Assembly (NCBI RefSeq): GCF_001425005.1
Contig: NZ_LMDB01000001.1
Coordinates: forward strand, 2,393-66,392
Length of the DNA stretch: 64,000 bases
Direction: 5' to 3'
DNA from: Duganella sp. Root336D2
GTDB taxonomy: Bacteria > Pseudomonadota > Gammaproteobacteria > Burkholderiales > Burkholderiaceae_D
Made by a program: the position numbers and the translations under genes
In this document: positions 44,589 through 53,525 of the stretch, piece after piece
Numbering within the stretch: position 1 is the first letter of the stretch
Layout of the letters: each line of letters starts with the position of its first letter
Notes under the pieces: generated by a model
The model's input: the letters and a program-made list of their open reading frames with translations, nothing else
Databases searched by the model: none
What the model was told of the DNA's origin: nothing

Positions 44589-47500
44589 TTACTTTTGGTC
44601 GTTTGTCGCTGTTCCTTCATTAATTGGGACGGCAGATGGCATCTGGATGCCGCCAGAGACCACAAACACGCTCAGGAACTTGACGTCGCGGCCAGCGGTC
44701 AGGCTCTGGGTTGCAGGCATGTTGTCACGATTGCCGGAGCCGGATTGAACGCTGCTGGAGTCGCTGACATCGGTGTAGTTCAAGCCACCGACGCTCAGCG
44801 AGGGCAAGGTTGGGGTTGCGCCACCCGTGATGATGGGGCTTGCGGCCTGGGCTGCGATAGCGGTCCTTGCGTCTGGCATGGCCGATGGTTCTACGGCCGG
44901 TGCCGGCGCCGCCATTGGCGTGGGAACTGGCGCTGCTACAGGCGCAGGTTCTGGCGATACTGCTGCAGCTGGTGCTGGAACCGGGACGCTGATTGCAACT
45001 GGAGCCGGGGCAGGCGCTGCTACAGGGGCTGCTACAGAGGCTGCTACGGGCGTTGGCTCAGGCACCGGGATTGCGGCCGGGGCTGCTACCACAACAGGGG
45101 CTGGCGCCGGCGTCACGACCGGGGCCGGAGCTGGAACGACGATCGGCGTTGGCTCAGGCGTCGTGACCGGAACCGGGGCCGGAACCGGCGTTGGCACAGG
45201 CACGGAGACTGGTTCCGGGACCGGCGTTGGCACCGGAACGCTGACTGGTTCTGGAACTGGCGTTGGCACAGGCACCGAAACTGGTTCAGGAACTGGCGTT
45301 GGCACCGGAATGGTGAGCGGCTCTGGAACTGGCATCGGCACAGGTACTGTGACTGGTTCTGGTTCAGGCGCCGGGGCCGGCGTGGTCTCTGGAGCTGGAA
45401 CAGGAGTTGGAATCGGTACAGGCGTTGGCACCGGCAGCGCCGTGATGCTGGCCGTCGTCGCGCCGCTGCCGGAGAAGCTGTAATTGCCTGCATCGCTGCC
45501 ACCGAGTGCAAGACCAGCCACATTGACGTTAAGCGAGCTGCCTGGGGTCGCTTGTGCGAATTGCGCAGTCGCCGCGCTGCTGTCGATATGTACATCATCA
45601 TCGCTGATCACGCCGCCCAGCGAACCGCCGGAGGTCAGCGCTGCCACTGTATTGCCGTCCTCCACTTTGTCTGCTGCGGCCAGGTCGCCCACAGTCAGTG
45701 CTTTCGGGAAGATCGAAGCCATAAGCCCAACCGGCATCGTCAACTGATAGTTCGACGCCAGGCCAGTGCCATCAGCCAGCACGATACCGCTCACGGAAAC
45801 AGCTTTGTTGCTGCCCGCGTTGCGGTCCGCAAACGCCCCCGCCTGGCCGGAGAAGCTCAAAGTTTCCGAACCAACCAGGCCACTCAGCGTGCCGCCAACC
45901 AGGGTTGCGCCAGTCGTCGCATCATAGGTCTTGTCAGTTGCGGACATGCCAACGATGGTCAATGCCTTGCGTGCGATGGAAGCAGTCGTGCTGGCCTGGT
46001 CCGTAATGGTGTAGTTGCTGGCGTACGCCCCGCCGTAGCTGCTGTTGATGCTCACCAGCTTGCCGGCGCCGGCATTCTTATCGGTGAACGCGCCGGAGAC
46101 CGTCAGGCTGATCGCCTCGCCGTCGACCAGGTTGGAGAACACGGCATTGCCCGCATTAAGCTGCGCCACCGCACTACCGTCATAAGTCTTGCCTGCCGCG
46201 GTAATGCCCGACACTGCCGTTGCACGCGGCGTGATCGAACCGGTTACGCCAACTGGATTGCTGATGGTGTAGTTGGAAGCCAGGCCGGAGCCATCCGACA
46301 GCACCAGGCCGCTCACCGTCACCGATTTCGCCGAACCTGCGTTCTTGTCCGCGAAGATCCCGGAAAGGCCGGAGAAGTTCAAAGTCTCCGCACCGACCAA
46401 ACCGTTCAGGGTGCCGCCGTTAAGGGTTGCCGAGGTATTGCCGTCGTAGACTTTGTCAGTCGCAGCAAGACCGGTAAGGGTCAACGCTTTCGCCGCGATG
46501 GACGCGGAGTTCGCCGCACCAGCCGATCCAAGGCCGGGCAGGGAGTAGTTTGAAGCAAGGCCGTTGCTGCCATCGGTCAGCGTCATCGCATTCAGGTAGC
46601 TCGCGCCATTCACATTGGCGCTATTAGCGGCAGCGCCGGTGTAGTTCAGGCTTTCACCGGACACCAGGTTCCCCAGCATGACGTAACCACTCATATCGGT
46701 GCTGCCGTCATAGGTCTTTGCCGCCGCCACGGAAACAGCGCGTGCGGTGATGCTGGCGGAAGCACTGGCAGAAGTGCTGGCAAGCGCGTAGTTGCCGGCG
46801 TCCGCGCCGCTAAGCGTGATATTGCTGATGTCGACCGTATAGTTGCCGACATTCTTGCTTGCGAAAGTTCCGTTGCCGCTCAGGTTGACCGCATCACCGC
46901 TGACGACGCCGGTGGCCGATACATTGGCTGCCGTCGTGCCGTCATATACTTTGCTGGCGGCAGCCGGGGTCAAGGTCTTTGGTGTAATGGTGTAGCTGCC
47001 CGTGTTGAAGTAGCCGATAGCGTAAGTGGTGCCGCCGCTGGTATAGCTGGTCGGATTTGCGGCATCGGCGTTCAAGCCGGCATAAGAACCGGCGTTCTTG
47101 CTGCTGGTGGTATAGGCCACAGCCGGCGTGAGCGATGAAACGGAAAATCCTCCCGGGCCGCCCATCGTGGTGAATGCCAGGCCGGTGGCGATGCTGTTGC
47201 CGTCGTACGTTTTGGTGCCGGCCGCATTCTGGATCACGTAAAGCGGCTGGGTCGACATGCTGACCGCCTGGTAGGTCGCGTACAGGTAGCTGTTGTTCGC
47301 GCCAGGAATGACCAGCGTCCCGCAGTTCGGATAAGGCGTCGCACAGCTCGACAACTGCGGCGATTGGGTATATGCCGACAACTGCGGCGCGCCGTTGACG
47401 AACACCAGCCAGCTGGCAACCGAGTTCCCCCGGAATGCCACGCGCGCACGGTTGCCATAAGAGACCAGGCCAATTGCGCCCTGGTCCAGCACTGCCTGGG

Positions 47501-49262
47501 TATTGCCCGCCGTGGTATTGGAGGCATTCAGCAGCATGCCGCCGCCCGCCGAATTGCCGACCGTCGTGAGTGTGTTGGAATTGCCTTCGAAGGCGACGCC
47601 AAAAGTCTTGATGCCGGCCGTACTGACGCCGGTGATGAACAGGTTGCCGGTGCCGGAGTTGATGTTCGCATTCGACATGATGTACACGCCGCCGGTAACG
47701 CCAGCGTAGCTGCCGCTGTTGGAACCGACCACGGATTTGCCGTTGATGACGATATTGCCGCCGTCGGACAGGATGGATCTTGCACGCTGGAGGACAACTG
47801 CAGCCGTGCCGGAGCTTGAATTGAGTGCGTAACCGAAGCCATTGACCTGGCTGCCGGCATTGCTGCCGACCATGATATTGCCGCCGTTGGACTTGATGTC
47901 GGCATTGATGTCAACGCCGCCCAGGGTGTCATTGGCGGCATTGGCCGCACTCAGGGTCACGCCAAGCTTGCCTGCGGTGGAGGTGATGTCGCTGTTGACG
48001 ATGATATTGCGGTCGGCACGCAGCGCCAGGGTTGCGTCGCCGCCGCTGGTCTTGGCGATGGCGCTGGCGACCGTGATGTCGCCGCTTCCTGAGCCGGTGC
48101 TGCCGTAGTTCGAAACATTGGACTGGGTAGTGACGGTCACGCTGGTGCCCAGGTTCAGGGCGCTGACGATATTGCTGGCGGCGCTGGTATCGATGGTGTA
48201 GTTGTAGGGATCGATCAGCCAATGACCACCCTGGCCGCGCGCGGCGCTGGCATCGATCTGCACGGCGCGTGCGGTGGAGACATGCGCCGCCGAGGTCTCG
48301 ATAAAGCCGCCATTGCCGCCTTCCGGCGCGCTTGCATCAAGTTTGCCGGCGATATCGATACGGCCGTTCTGCATATCGCCCAGCAGCAGGATCTGGCCCT
48401 GTTCACCGGTGGCCATGGTGCGTGCCTGCACCAGGCCTTCATTGTTGATGACAGTGCTGACCAGGTCGCCGGCAGCCCTTGCGGTCAGCAGGACGTTGCC
48501 GCCATCGGCGCGGACCGCGCCGCCGTTTTCGACCAGCGCATCGATGGCGCCTTTCTGGATCTGCAGCTTGATCGGGCCGCCCAGGTCCAGCAGCACTTCG
48601 CTGCCGGCGCCCAGGAGCACATTGCCGCGCTCGGCGGAGATCTCGCCCATATTGCTCACGCGTGCTGCAACCAGGGCGACCGTTCCGCCGTTGGCGGCTT
48701 TGATATTGCCCTGGTTGATCACTGCGTTCGAGCTGGCGCCCTGCAGCTTGTAATTTCCGGACATGAAGTCCTGGTTGCTCATGTCCAGGGTCGACGCGAG
48801 CAAGCCGCCTACATTCACCTGTGCGGTCGGCGAGAACAGGACGCCGTTGGGGTTCAGCAGGAAGACCTGGCCGTTTGCCTTGAGTGCCCCCTGGATTTGC
48901 GATACATCGCTGCCGGTAACGCGGTTCAAGGCGACGGAGGAGGCGGAAGGCTGTACAAAATTGACAGTATTCCCTTTGCCGATGGAGAACGAATTCCAGT
49001 CGATGGCCATCTTGGCGCCGCCCTGCTTAATGGTCATCGCGCCGCCTTGCTGGCTAATATGGCCTTGGCCGGCGACGACCACGCCGCCAGTCGGCAAATC
49101 TGCCGCCAACGCCGCGCCGCCAATCAGGGCCAGGCTTGCTGTCGCCAGGGCGCGGCGCGTGGCGCGCGCGCCGCGCGCTTTGCCATGGGCGCCGCCCAGT
49201 TCGGAACGCACTTGCCACATACCCATGCTGGCATTCCACACAACTCGGAAAATCCTGTTCAT
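44589..49262 (-). CDS. TpsA exoprotein: filamentous-haemagglutinin-type adhesin with YDG repeats
   Basis: 1557 aa. An extended signal peptide starts with the ESPR motif ([16 protein letters not shown]) and is cleaved near ALAAD. The TPS secretion domain follows (INQQ-type [23 protein letters not shown] motifs). A beta-helix region is followed by about seven YDG-type repeats (K-T/V-Y-D-G/A-x-T, about 80 residues each). A proline-rich C-terminal tail carries near-identical 36-nt units encoding [12 protein letters not shown] (about 45181-45366). It is exported by the downstream tpsB product. Likely a surface or matrix adhesin. Confidence 0.9.
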   Translation of the reverse strand: MNRIFRVVWNASMGMWQVRSELGGAHGKARGARATRRALATASLALIGGAALAADLPTGGVVVAGQGHISQQGGAMTIKQGGAKMAIDWNSFSIGKGNTVNFVQPSASSVALNRVTGSDVSQIQGALKANGQVFLLNPNGVLFSPTAQVNVGGLLASTLDMSNQDFMSGNYKLQGASSNAVINQGNIKAANGGTVALVAARVSNMGEISAERGNVLLGAGSEVLLDLGGPIKLQIQKGAIDALVENGGAVRADGGNVLLTARAAGDLVSTVINNEGLVQARTMATGEQGQILLLGDMQNGRIDIAGKLDASAPEGGNGGFIETSAAHVSTARAVQIDASAARGQGGHWLIDPYNYTIDTSAASNIVSALNLGTSVTVTTQSNVSNYGSTGSGSGDITVASAIAKTSGGDATLALRADRNIIVNSDITSTAGKLGVTLSAANAANDTLGGVDINADIKSNGGNIMVGSNAGSQVNGFGYALNSSSGTAAVVLQRARSILSDGGNIVINGKSVVGSNSGSYAGVTGGVYIMSNANINSGTGNLFITGVSTAGIKTFGVAFEGNSNTLTTVGNSAGGGMLLNASNTTAGNTQAVLDQGAIGLVSYGNRARVAFRGNSVASWLVFVNGAPQLSAYTQSPQLSSCATPYPNCGTLVIPGANNSYLYATYQAVSMSTQPLYVIQNAAGTKTYDGNSIATGLAFTTMGGPGGFSVSSLTPAVAYTTSSKNAGSYAGLNADAANPTSYTSGGTTYAIGYFNTGSYTITPKTLTPAAASKVYDGTTAANVSATGVVSGDAVNLSGNGTFASKNVGNYTVDISNITLSGADAGNYALASTSASASASITARAVSVAAAKTYDGSTDMSGYVMLGNLVSGESLNYTGAAANSANVNGASYLNAMTLTDGSNGLASNYSLPGLGSAGAANSASIAAKALTLTGLAATDKVYDGNTSATLNGGTLNGLVGAETLNFSGLSGIFADKNAGSAKSVTVSGLVLSDGSGLASNYTISNPVGVTGSITPRATAVSGITAAGKTYDGSAVAQLNAGNAVFSNLVDGEAISLTVSGAFTDKNAGAGKLVSINSSYGGAYASNYTITDQASTTASIARKALTIVGMSATDKTYDATTGATLVGGTLSGLVGSETLSFSGQAGAFADRNAGSNKAVSVSGIVLADGTGLASNYQLTMPVGLMASIFPKALTVGDLAAADKVEDGNTVAALTSGGSLGGVISDDDVHIDSSAATAQFAQATPGSSLNVNVAGLALGGSDAGNYSFSGSGATTASITALPVPTPVPIPTPVPAPETTPAPAPEPEPVTVPVPMPVPEPLTIPVPTPVPEPVSVPVPTPVPEPVSVPVPTPVPEPVSVPVPTPVPAPVPVTTPEPTPIVVPAPAPVVTPAPAPVVVAAPAAIPVPEPTPVAASVAAPVAAPAPAPVAISVPVPAPAAAVSPEPAPVAAPVPTPMAAPAPAVEPSAMPDARTAIAAQAASPIITGGATPTLPSLSVGGLNYTDVSDSSSVQSGSGNRDNMPATQSLTAGRDVKFLSVFVVSGGIQMPSAVPINEGTATNDQK
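45181..45366 (-). repeat. 36-bp tandem repeats coding [12 protein letters not shown] in TpsA
   Basis: About five units of 36 nt, nearly identical, within the coding region of the TpsA tail. They keep the frame, so unit number could vary between strains without loss of function. This is a coding tandem repeat, not a CRISPR array (no variable spacers). Confidence 0.85.
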
Positions 49263-49535
49263 AACGCTACCTCAGACGTTGAATTGAGACGGATCGGGCA
49301 ATCGCGTTTGCATAAACGGAGCCAGACTCGGACAGCAGGATTCAGGGCTGTTGATTGATGTGCCTTGGCGGCAGTGCGGTGCGCAGAGGTGGGGCGTCAC
49401 CAGGAGGATGCTATTTCTGTACGGCAATGACGATCTTACACAGATTTGACTAGTTTTCACACGGCAATACCGAAAAATAGTTTTCTGCGTTGGTGCGGCG
49501 CGTCACCTTCCAAATCTGTAGCGACCTGGCCTGAG

Positions 49536-49607
49536 AAAATTAGGTGCCGCACCCAGGGGAATTTAGGTGCCAGCACCAATCCGCCCGCCGCTGATCTTTT
49601 CTAAAGT
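49536..49607 (+). promoter_or_regulatory. Copy 1 of the shared 72-nt promoter element (gene at 49651)
   Basis: First site TTAGGTGCCGCACC (49540-49553), second site TTAGGTGCCAGCACC (49563-49577), 23 nt apart, then TAAAGT at 49602-49607, 37 nt after the second site's A. It aligns without gaps with 53369-53440 and 60122-60193. The second palindrome would be near -42 if TAAAGT is the -10 hexamer. It lies in the 388-nt divergent gap between tpsA and the gluzincin gene; I saw no other feature in that gap. Confidence 0.7.
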
Positions 49608-49650
49608 TGGTTGACCCAGACAACTTTGGCTTTTCAGCCGGGAGGAAATA

Positions 49651-51867
49651 ATGTTTACCCCACGTTCCATCACGCCGTTCGCTATTGCAGCGCTTTTCAG
49701 TGCCGGTGCGGCGCAGGCAGGGAGCATCGACGGTGCGCGTCCACCTCGGGAGGCGCCTTCGCTTGCAGTGTCCAGTGCCATGGCCGACTACCGGAAACTC
49801 GATGCCGACGTCTCGTTTACCTTTGCCGGGCCGCATATCGATAGTTTCGCGTCGAAGGCGAAGCCCGTGATCCCAGACTATGCCATGCAGGTGCTCGTCA
49901 AACTCGGCATGCCGGCGACTGCGAAACCGGTGCGCAGCCTCCTGCTGCCATCCAAGGGCCCGATCGCCAGCCGCGACCTGGAGACCAACGGCCTGGCCCT
50001 GCCATTCGTTGCCGAGGCTGGCAGCGCGGCAAGTGCTTCGCTGGGCACAGTCGATGGCGCCGACAAGCCGCGCGACGGTACGGTAGTGCCGCGCGAGGTA
50101 CGGCAGGGGCCTGCGCCGGACCCCGACCGCATGGTGGATTGGAAAAGACCGGATGCGGCCACGCTCGCGCTCGAGAAGCGCGCTGCAATGCCGATCCTCT
50201 CGGCCTTCCTGGCGCGCCATGCCAGGATGTTTGACATCGATCCGGCCCGGATCGCGCAGTCGCTGCGCATCAAGGAATATCAGACGTCGCCGCTGTTCCG
50301 CAAGCTGACGATCGAGCAGTACGTTGGCGACGAAAAAGTGCTTTATGGCCGCACGCTGGTGCATTTCGATCTTAACTGGAACGTGATAGGTATCAGCCGG
50401 ATGCTGCTCACACCGGCAAAGCTGCAGCTCAAGTCCACCAGTGCCGACATCGGCGGCGGCATCAGCCCGGAACTGGCGGCACGAACTGCATTGATTGCGC
50501 CGGCGCAGGCCGAATGCAAGCAAATGCAAGTCCGTACCATCCGCAACGAGCGCACGATCGACATCGCCCGCGGCCTTCGGGTGTTTGACATTGAATCGGG
50601 ATCCAGCGATGGCGAGTGCCACTGGCGCACCATTGTCGATGCAGCGAACGGGCGCATCCTCAATGTGAGCGACCTGGTCGACCGCGCCTACACGGACGCA
50701 CAGGTGAATCGTTGGCGCTACCCGAGCGGCAACCTGTTTACCCCAGCGCAAGTGATTTCAACCGGCCAGTACACCCGCAATGACCGCCGCCTCGAGCACG
50801 ACTTCTTCTACATGATGAACGACCACCGCTGCGAAGGCGCGGCAGAAACCATGTGCGGCGAAACCAAATTTGCGAGCAACTGGTGTTCGGCCGCGTATGG
50901 CACGGACAGCGGCAGCTCATTCATCCGCGCTACCCGCAGGACCGATCGCGACTTTGCGCCGTACTTCCCCGGCGGCGCCAGCGAGACTTTCGGCGAGACG
51001 AATGCGTATTACTGGGCGCGCCAGTTCTCGCAATGGCTGAAACCCTCGCTCGATGCAATGGGCGTATTGCCCGACTCGGCCAGCGACTTCCCGCGCGTGC
51101 TCCTGGTATCGGACGCCTGCCGCTCCGGATCGGTCCATAATTCCACCTTCGCCATTACCACCGACGACAATAAGGGCGAAGGCGGGAATGTGATCCGTCT
51201 CGCGCATCGGGATCCTGCCGGTGCGTCGAATCACAATGCATCCTGCGAAGGTGGCGGCTGCTTTGACAACCCAAGCAATCTGCATCATGAGTTGAATCAC
51301 TTCTTCCTGAAACGATATTACGATTTCGGTTCGGACCTCGATTGCGGCGGCAACAACCAGATGAAGTTCATCCATGAAGGTGCGCTTGGCACTGCGGTGC
51401 CGCAGGCGTTCTGGCAGAGCTATTACGGGGTCGGCTATAAACCGTCGAGCACCGACAAGCTATACTTCTCGCACTCTGAAACCGGGCAAGTGCACGAGAA
51501 TGATGCAAGCCGAATGACGGTCGGCGGCTACCTCTGTGTCAACCAGACCACGGACCAGGGACCGTATCACGCCGGCCGTGTCGTTGGACAGGCGCTGTGG
51601 GAGTTCTACCATGGCATCAAGGTCACCGGCGCGACCCAGAGCGGGACCTGGCGCCCAACTACCGATACCGACTTTAACTGGATCGTGTATTGGGCGGCCG
51701 ACCTGATGGCGGCATCGACCTACAAAGACCGCTACGAGTATGCCAACCGCTTCATGGAAATCCTCGACAAGCACACCAACTGGTCGAGTGGCGGGAAGCA
51801 GGACTACTGCGAGATCTTCCAGCATCACGGCTTGCGGGACTTCATCAACGCCGATTACTGCAACTAG
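49651..51867 (+). CDS. Secreted HELNH metallopeptidase, probably an undescribed M4/M36-like group
   Basis: 738 aa. Signal peptide (about 1-23, GAAQAG). A long propeptide contains an FTP/PepSY-like strand set (IEQYVGDEKVLYGRTLVHFDLNWNVIGIS). The putative zinc site is HHELNH (His546, Glu547, His550) and a further ligand may be Glu576 in FIHEGALG, 26 residues later, like gluzincins. The body is rich in cysteine. It begins downstream of copy 1 of the shared promoter element and has a GGGAGGAAA ribosome site. The gene at 51897 converges on it. The family name is uncertain. Confidence 0.7.
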   Translation: MFTPRSITPFAIAALFSAGAAQAGSIDGARPPREAPSLAVSSAMADYRKLDADVSFTFAGPHIDSFASKAKPVIPDYAMQVLVKLGMPATAKPVRSLLLPSKGPIASRDLETNGLALPFVAEAGSAASASLGTVDGADKPRDGTVVPREVRQGPAPDPDRMVDWKRPDAATLALEKRAAMPILSAFLARHARMFDIDPARIAQSLRIKEYQTSPLFRKLTIEQYVGDEKVLYGRTLVHFDLNWNVIGISRMLLTPAKLQLKSTSADIGGGISPELAARTALIAPAQAECKQMQVRTIRNERTIDIARGLRVFDIESGSSDGECHWRTIVDAANGRILNVSDLVDRAYTDAQVNRWRYPSGNLFTPAQVISTGQYTRNDRRLEHDFFYMMNDHRCEGAAETMCGETKFASNWCSAAYGTDSGSSFIRATRRTDRDFAPYFPGGASETFGETNAYYWARQFSQWLKPSLDAMGVLPDSASDFPRVLLVSDACRSGSVHNSTFAITTDDNKGEGGNVIRLAHRDPAGASNHNASCEGGGCFDNPSNLHHELNHFFLKRYYDFGSDLDCGGNNQMKFIHEGALGTAVPQAFWQSYYGVGYKPSSTDKLYFSHSETGQVHENDASRMTVGGYLCVNQTTDQGPYHAGRVVGQALWEFYHGIKVTGATQSGTWRPTTDTDFNWIVYWAADLMAASTYKDRYEYANRFMEILDKHTNWSSGGKQDYCEIFQHHGLRDFINADYCN

Positions 51868-51896
51868 GCGGTGTTTTGGACCACTCCAGCCCCTGT

Positions 51897-53225
51897 TCAA
51901 GCTGCCAGGCCGTGCGAGCGGTCCATCGGGGGCGGTGGCGGGGGCTGGAGCGGCTGCTCGGGGCCGGACGGGGTGGGGCTTGCGGTGTTTGCTCCGGTGG
52001 CGCCTGTAGAGCCTGTGGTGCCGGTACTTCCCGTGCCGCTGGTGCCGCTGGTGCCGCTGGTGCCGCCTGTGCCTCCGGTGGTGGCGGTGCTGGCGGCTGC
52101 TTCCGGTGCCGTGGCTGTGGTGCTGCGCTCGGCGCTGCCTGGTACCGTCGCATGCACCGGTCCAGCCTGTGCCGGCGCTGTGAGGCGCCCCGAAACCTGC
52201 CCACTGCGCGCCGTCTCCGCACCGGATTGCGCGGTGATCCGTGCACGCCGATCCTCAGAAGCCAAGCGCGATTCCGCCTCCGGATTGATGGTATTCACCC
52301 GGATGCGCTCCTGCGCCTGCCCGCCGGCGAGCCGTTCCAGGTCCACATGGTCCGTCTTGAACAGCAATTCAACCGAGGAGTTCAGGTCAAGGTCGGTATT
52401 CATCTCCTCCGAGGTCTGGGTGCGCTGGGTCGAAACATAAGCGATCGTGTTCTGCATCCGCGCATCGACACCCCAGGGACCAACCTTCGCCCCGACACCA
52501 ACGCTGAGGTCATTACGCTCATCAAAACTGGAGCCTCGGTCGTCATTCGCGGCGCTGCGGGTGTCGATATGGAAGCGCATCGAAGCATTCAGCCGGCCGC
52601 TTTCGATAACGATGCGCTGCAAGCCCATCATCACCATCGTGGCAAGCATCTGCTGGCGGTTGCGTGCCAGGCATGAGCGTGCAAGAGGCACCAGCCGCTC
52701 CGGGTCGCCGGCCGGAACTTCGTCCTGCGGCTGGAGTCCTAGTACGGTACGAAGGGCCGCGGGGCTTGGCATGCCGGCGCCGGGCGCCAGTTGCAGCCGC
52801 GTGGCGGCATCGCGCGCTGCCTGCTGCTCCGCGCGCTCTTCGGGCGTCATTTCGGAGGCGGGAGTAGGGAAGGCTTCCGCTTCGCCGCCCTGCACGACAA
52901 AAGCGCCGGGAAAACGTTCCGCCAGCCAGGCCCGGGCGCCGGAGACGCGGGCGTTGGCGTGTGCGCCGGTGAAGGCGCCGCGCATATGGCCGAAAAGCTC
53001 GGACTCAATCAAAGTATCGGGCAGGGCGGCGCAGTTGACCACCACGAAATTGGCCCGGCTACGCGGACTGAGCGCATGAATCGCTTGCGCAACGCATTCC
53101 TTGCCGGTCCCGGTTTCGCCGGTGATCAGTACCGAGGCCGATGAGCGCGCGACTTTGGGCAGGTATGCACGCAAAGCTTGTATCGGAGGACTAGATCCTA
53201 CCAGCGTGGCATCCAGGTCCAGCAT
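51897..53225 (-). CDS. Truncated sigma-54 activator AAA+ domain fused to an unrelated C-terminal protein
   Basis: 442 aa from the ATG at 53225 (GGAG site). Residues 1-~95 are the start of an NtrC-type AAA+ domain: VGSSPPIQALRAYL, Walker A GETGTGKE, NCAALPDTLIESELFGH, and GAFTGA. It then stops being AAA+ at GAHANAR: no Walker B, arginine finger or HTH follows. The rest contains SGARAWLAERFPGAF, a central domain (MLATMVMMGLQRIVIESGRLNAS… to RIRVNTINPEAE) and a Thr/Gly and Pro-rich tail. No stop or frameshift interrupts the ORF. It is divergent from the 53526 metzincin gene. Confidence 0.75.
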   Translation of the reverse strand: MLDLDATLVGSSPPIQALRAYLPKVARSSASVLITGETGTGKECVAQAIHALSPRSRANFVVVNCAALPDTLIESELFGHMRGAFTGAHANARVSGARAWLAERFPGAFVVQGGEAEAFPTPASEMTPEERAEQQAARDAATRLQLAPGAGMPSPAALRTVLGLQPQDEVPAGDPERLVPLARSCLARNRQQMLATMVMMGLQRIVIESGRLNASMRFHIDTRSAANDDRGSSFDERNDLSVGVGAKVGPWGVDARMQNTIAYVSTQRTQTSEEMNTDLDLNSSVELLFKTDHVDLERLAGGQAQERIRVNTINPEAESRLASEDRRARITAQSGAETARSGQVSGRLTAPAQAGPVHATVPGSAERSTTATAPEAAASTATTGGTGGTSGTSGTSGTGSTGTTGSTGATGANTASPTPSGPEQPLQPPPPPPMDRSHGLAA

Positions 53226-53368
53226 GCGGGAATCTCCAGGCGGCGTCGGACTTGCAACGATAATCAAGTTTAACCGCTAGCATCTACACCAATTCTCACC
53301 AGCTGCCCTTGCTGCGCAAAATACAACATCAACGCGCCGCTGTCACTTCGCGATCGCCAGCGGCGTTG

Positions 53369-53440
53369 AAATTTAGGGGGCACGTCCCGCCAAATCTGGG
53401 TGCCAGCACCAATTCGGACATCGCAGCATCCACCTAAAGT
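53369..53440 (+). promoter_or_regulatory. Copy 2 of the shared 72-nt promoter element (gene at 53526)
   Basis: First site TTAGG (53373-53377), second GGGTGCCAGCACC (53398-53410), 23 nt apart; TAAAGT at 53435-53440, 37 nt on. It is the same ungapped layout as the copies at 49536 and 60122. It lies in the 300-nt gap between the divergent fusion gene and this peptidase; nothing else was seen in that gap. Confidence 0.7.
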
Positions 53441-53525
53441 GCTCGACATGCAGCAGCGCCACATCGCGCAGGCGGCATGTTCACCTCACCTTCACATACC
53501 CGATATCCAAACCAGGAGTTTCGCA

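Noticed and set aside
45181..45366. Direct repeats that look like a CRISPR array
   Set aside because: The 36-nt units are contiguous with no spacers and code in frame for a Pro-Val-rich tail of TpsA.
44475..46553. 692-codon open frame on the plus strand, antisense to tpsA and tpsB
   Set aside because: It is rich in Arg/Trp/Gly repeats and is the mirror of the coding repeats of TpsA; no ribosome site or domain. TpsA on the other strand has clear ESPR and TPS motifs.
49540..50751. 403-codon minus-strand frame antisense to the HELNH peptidase
   Set aside because: No domain, and it covers promoter copy 1; the plus-strand protein has a signal peptide, zinc motif and ribosome site.
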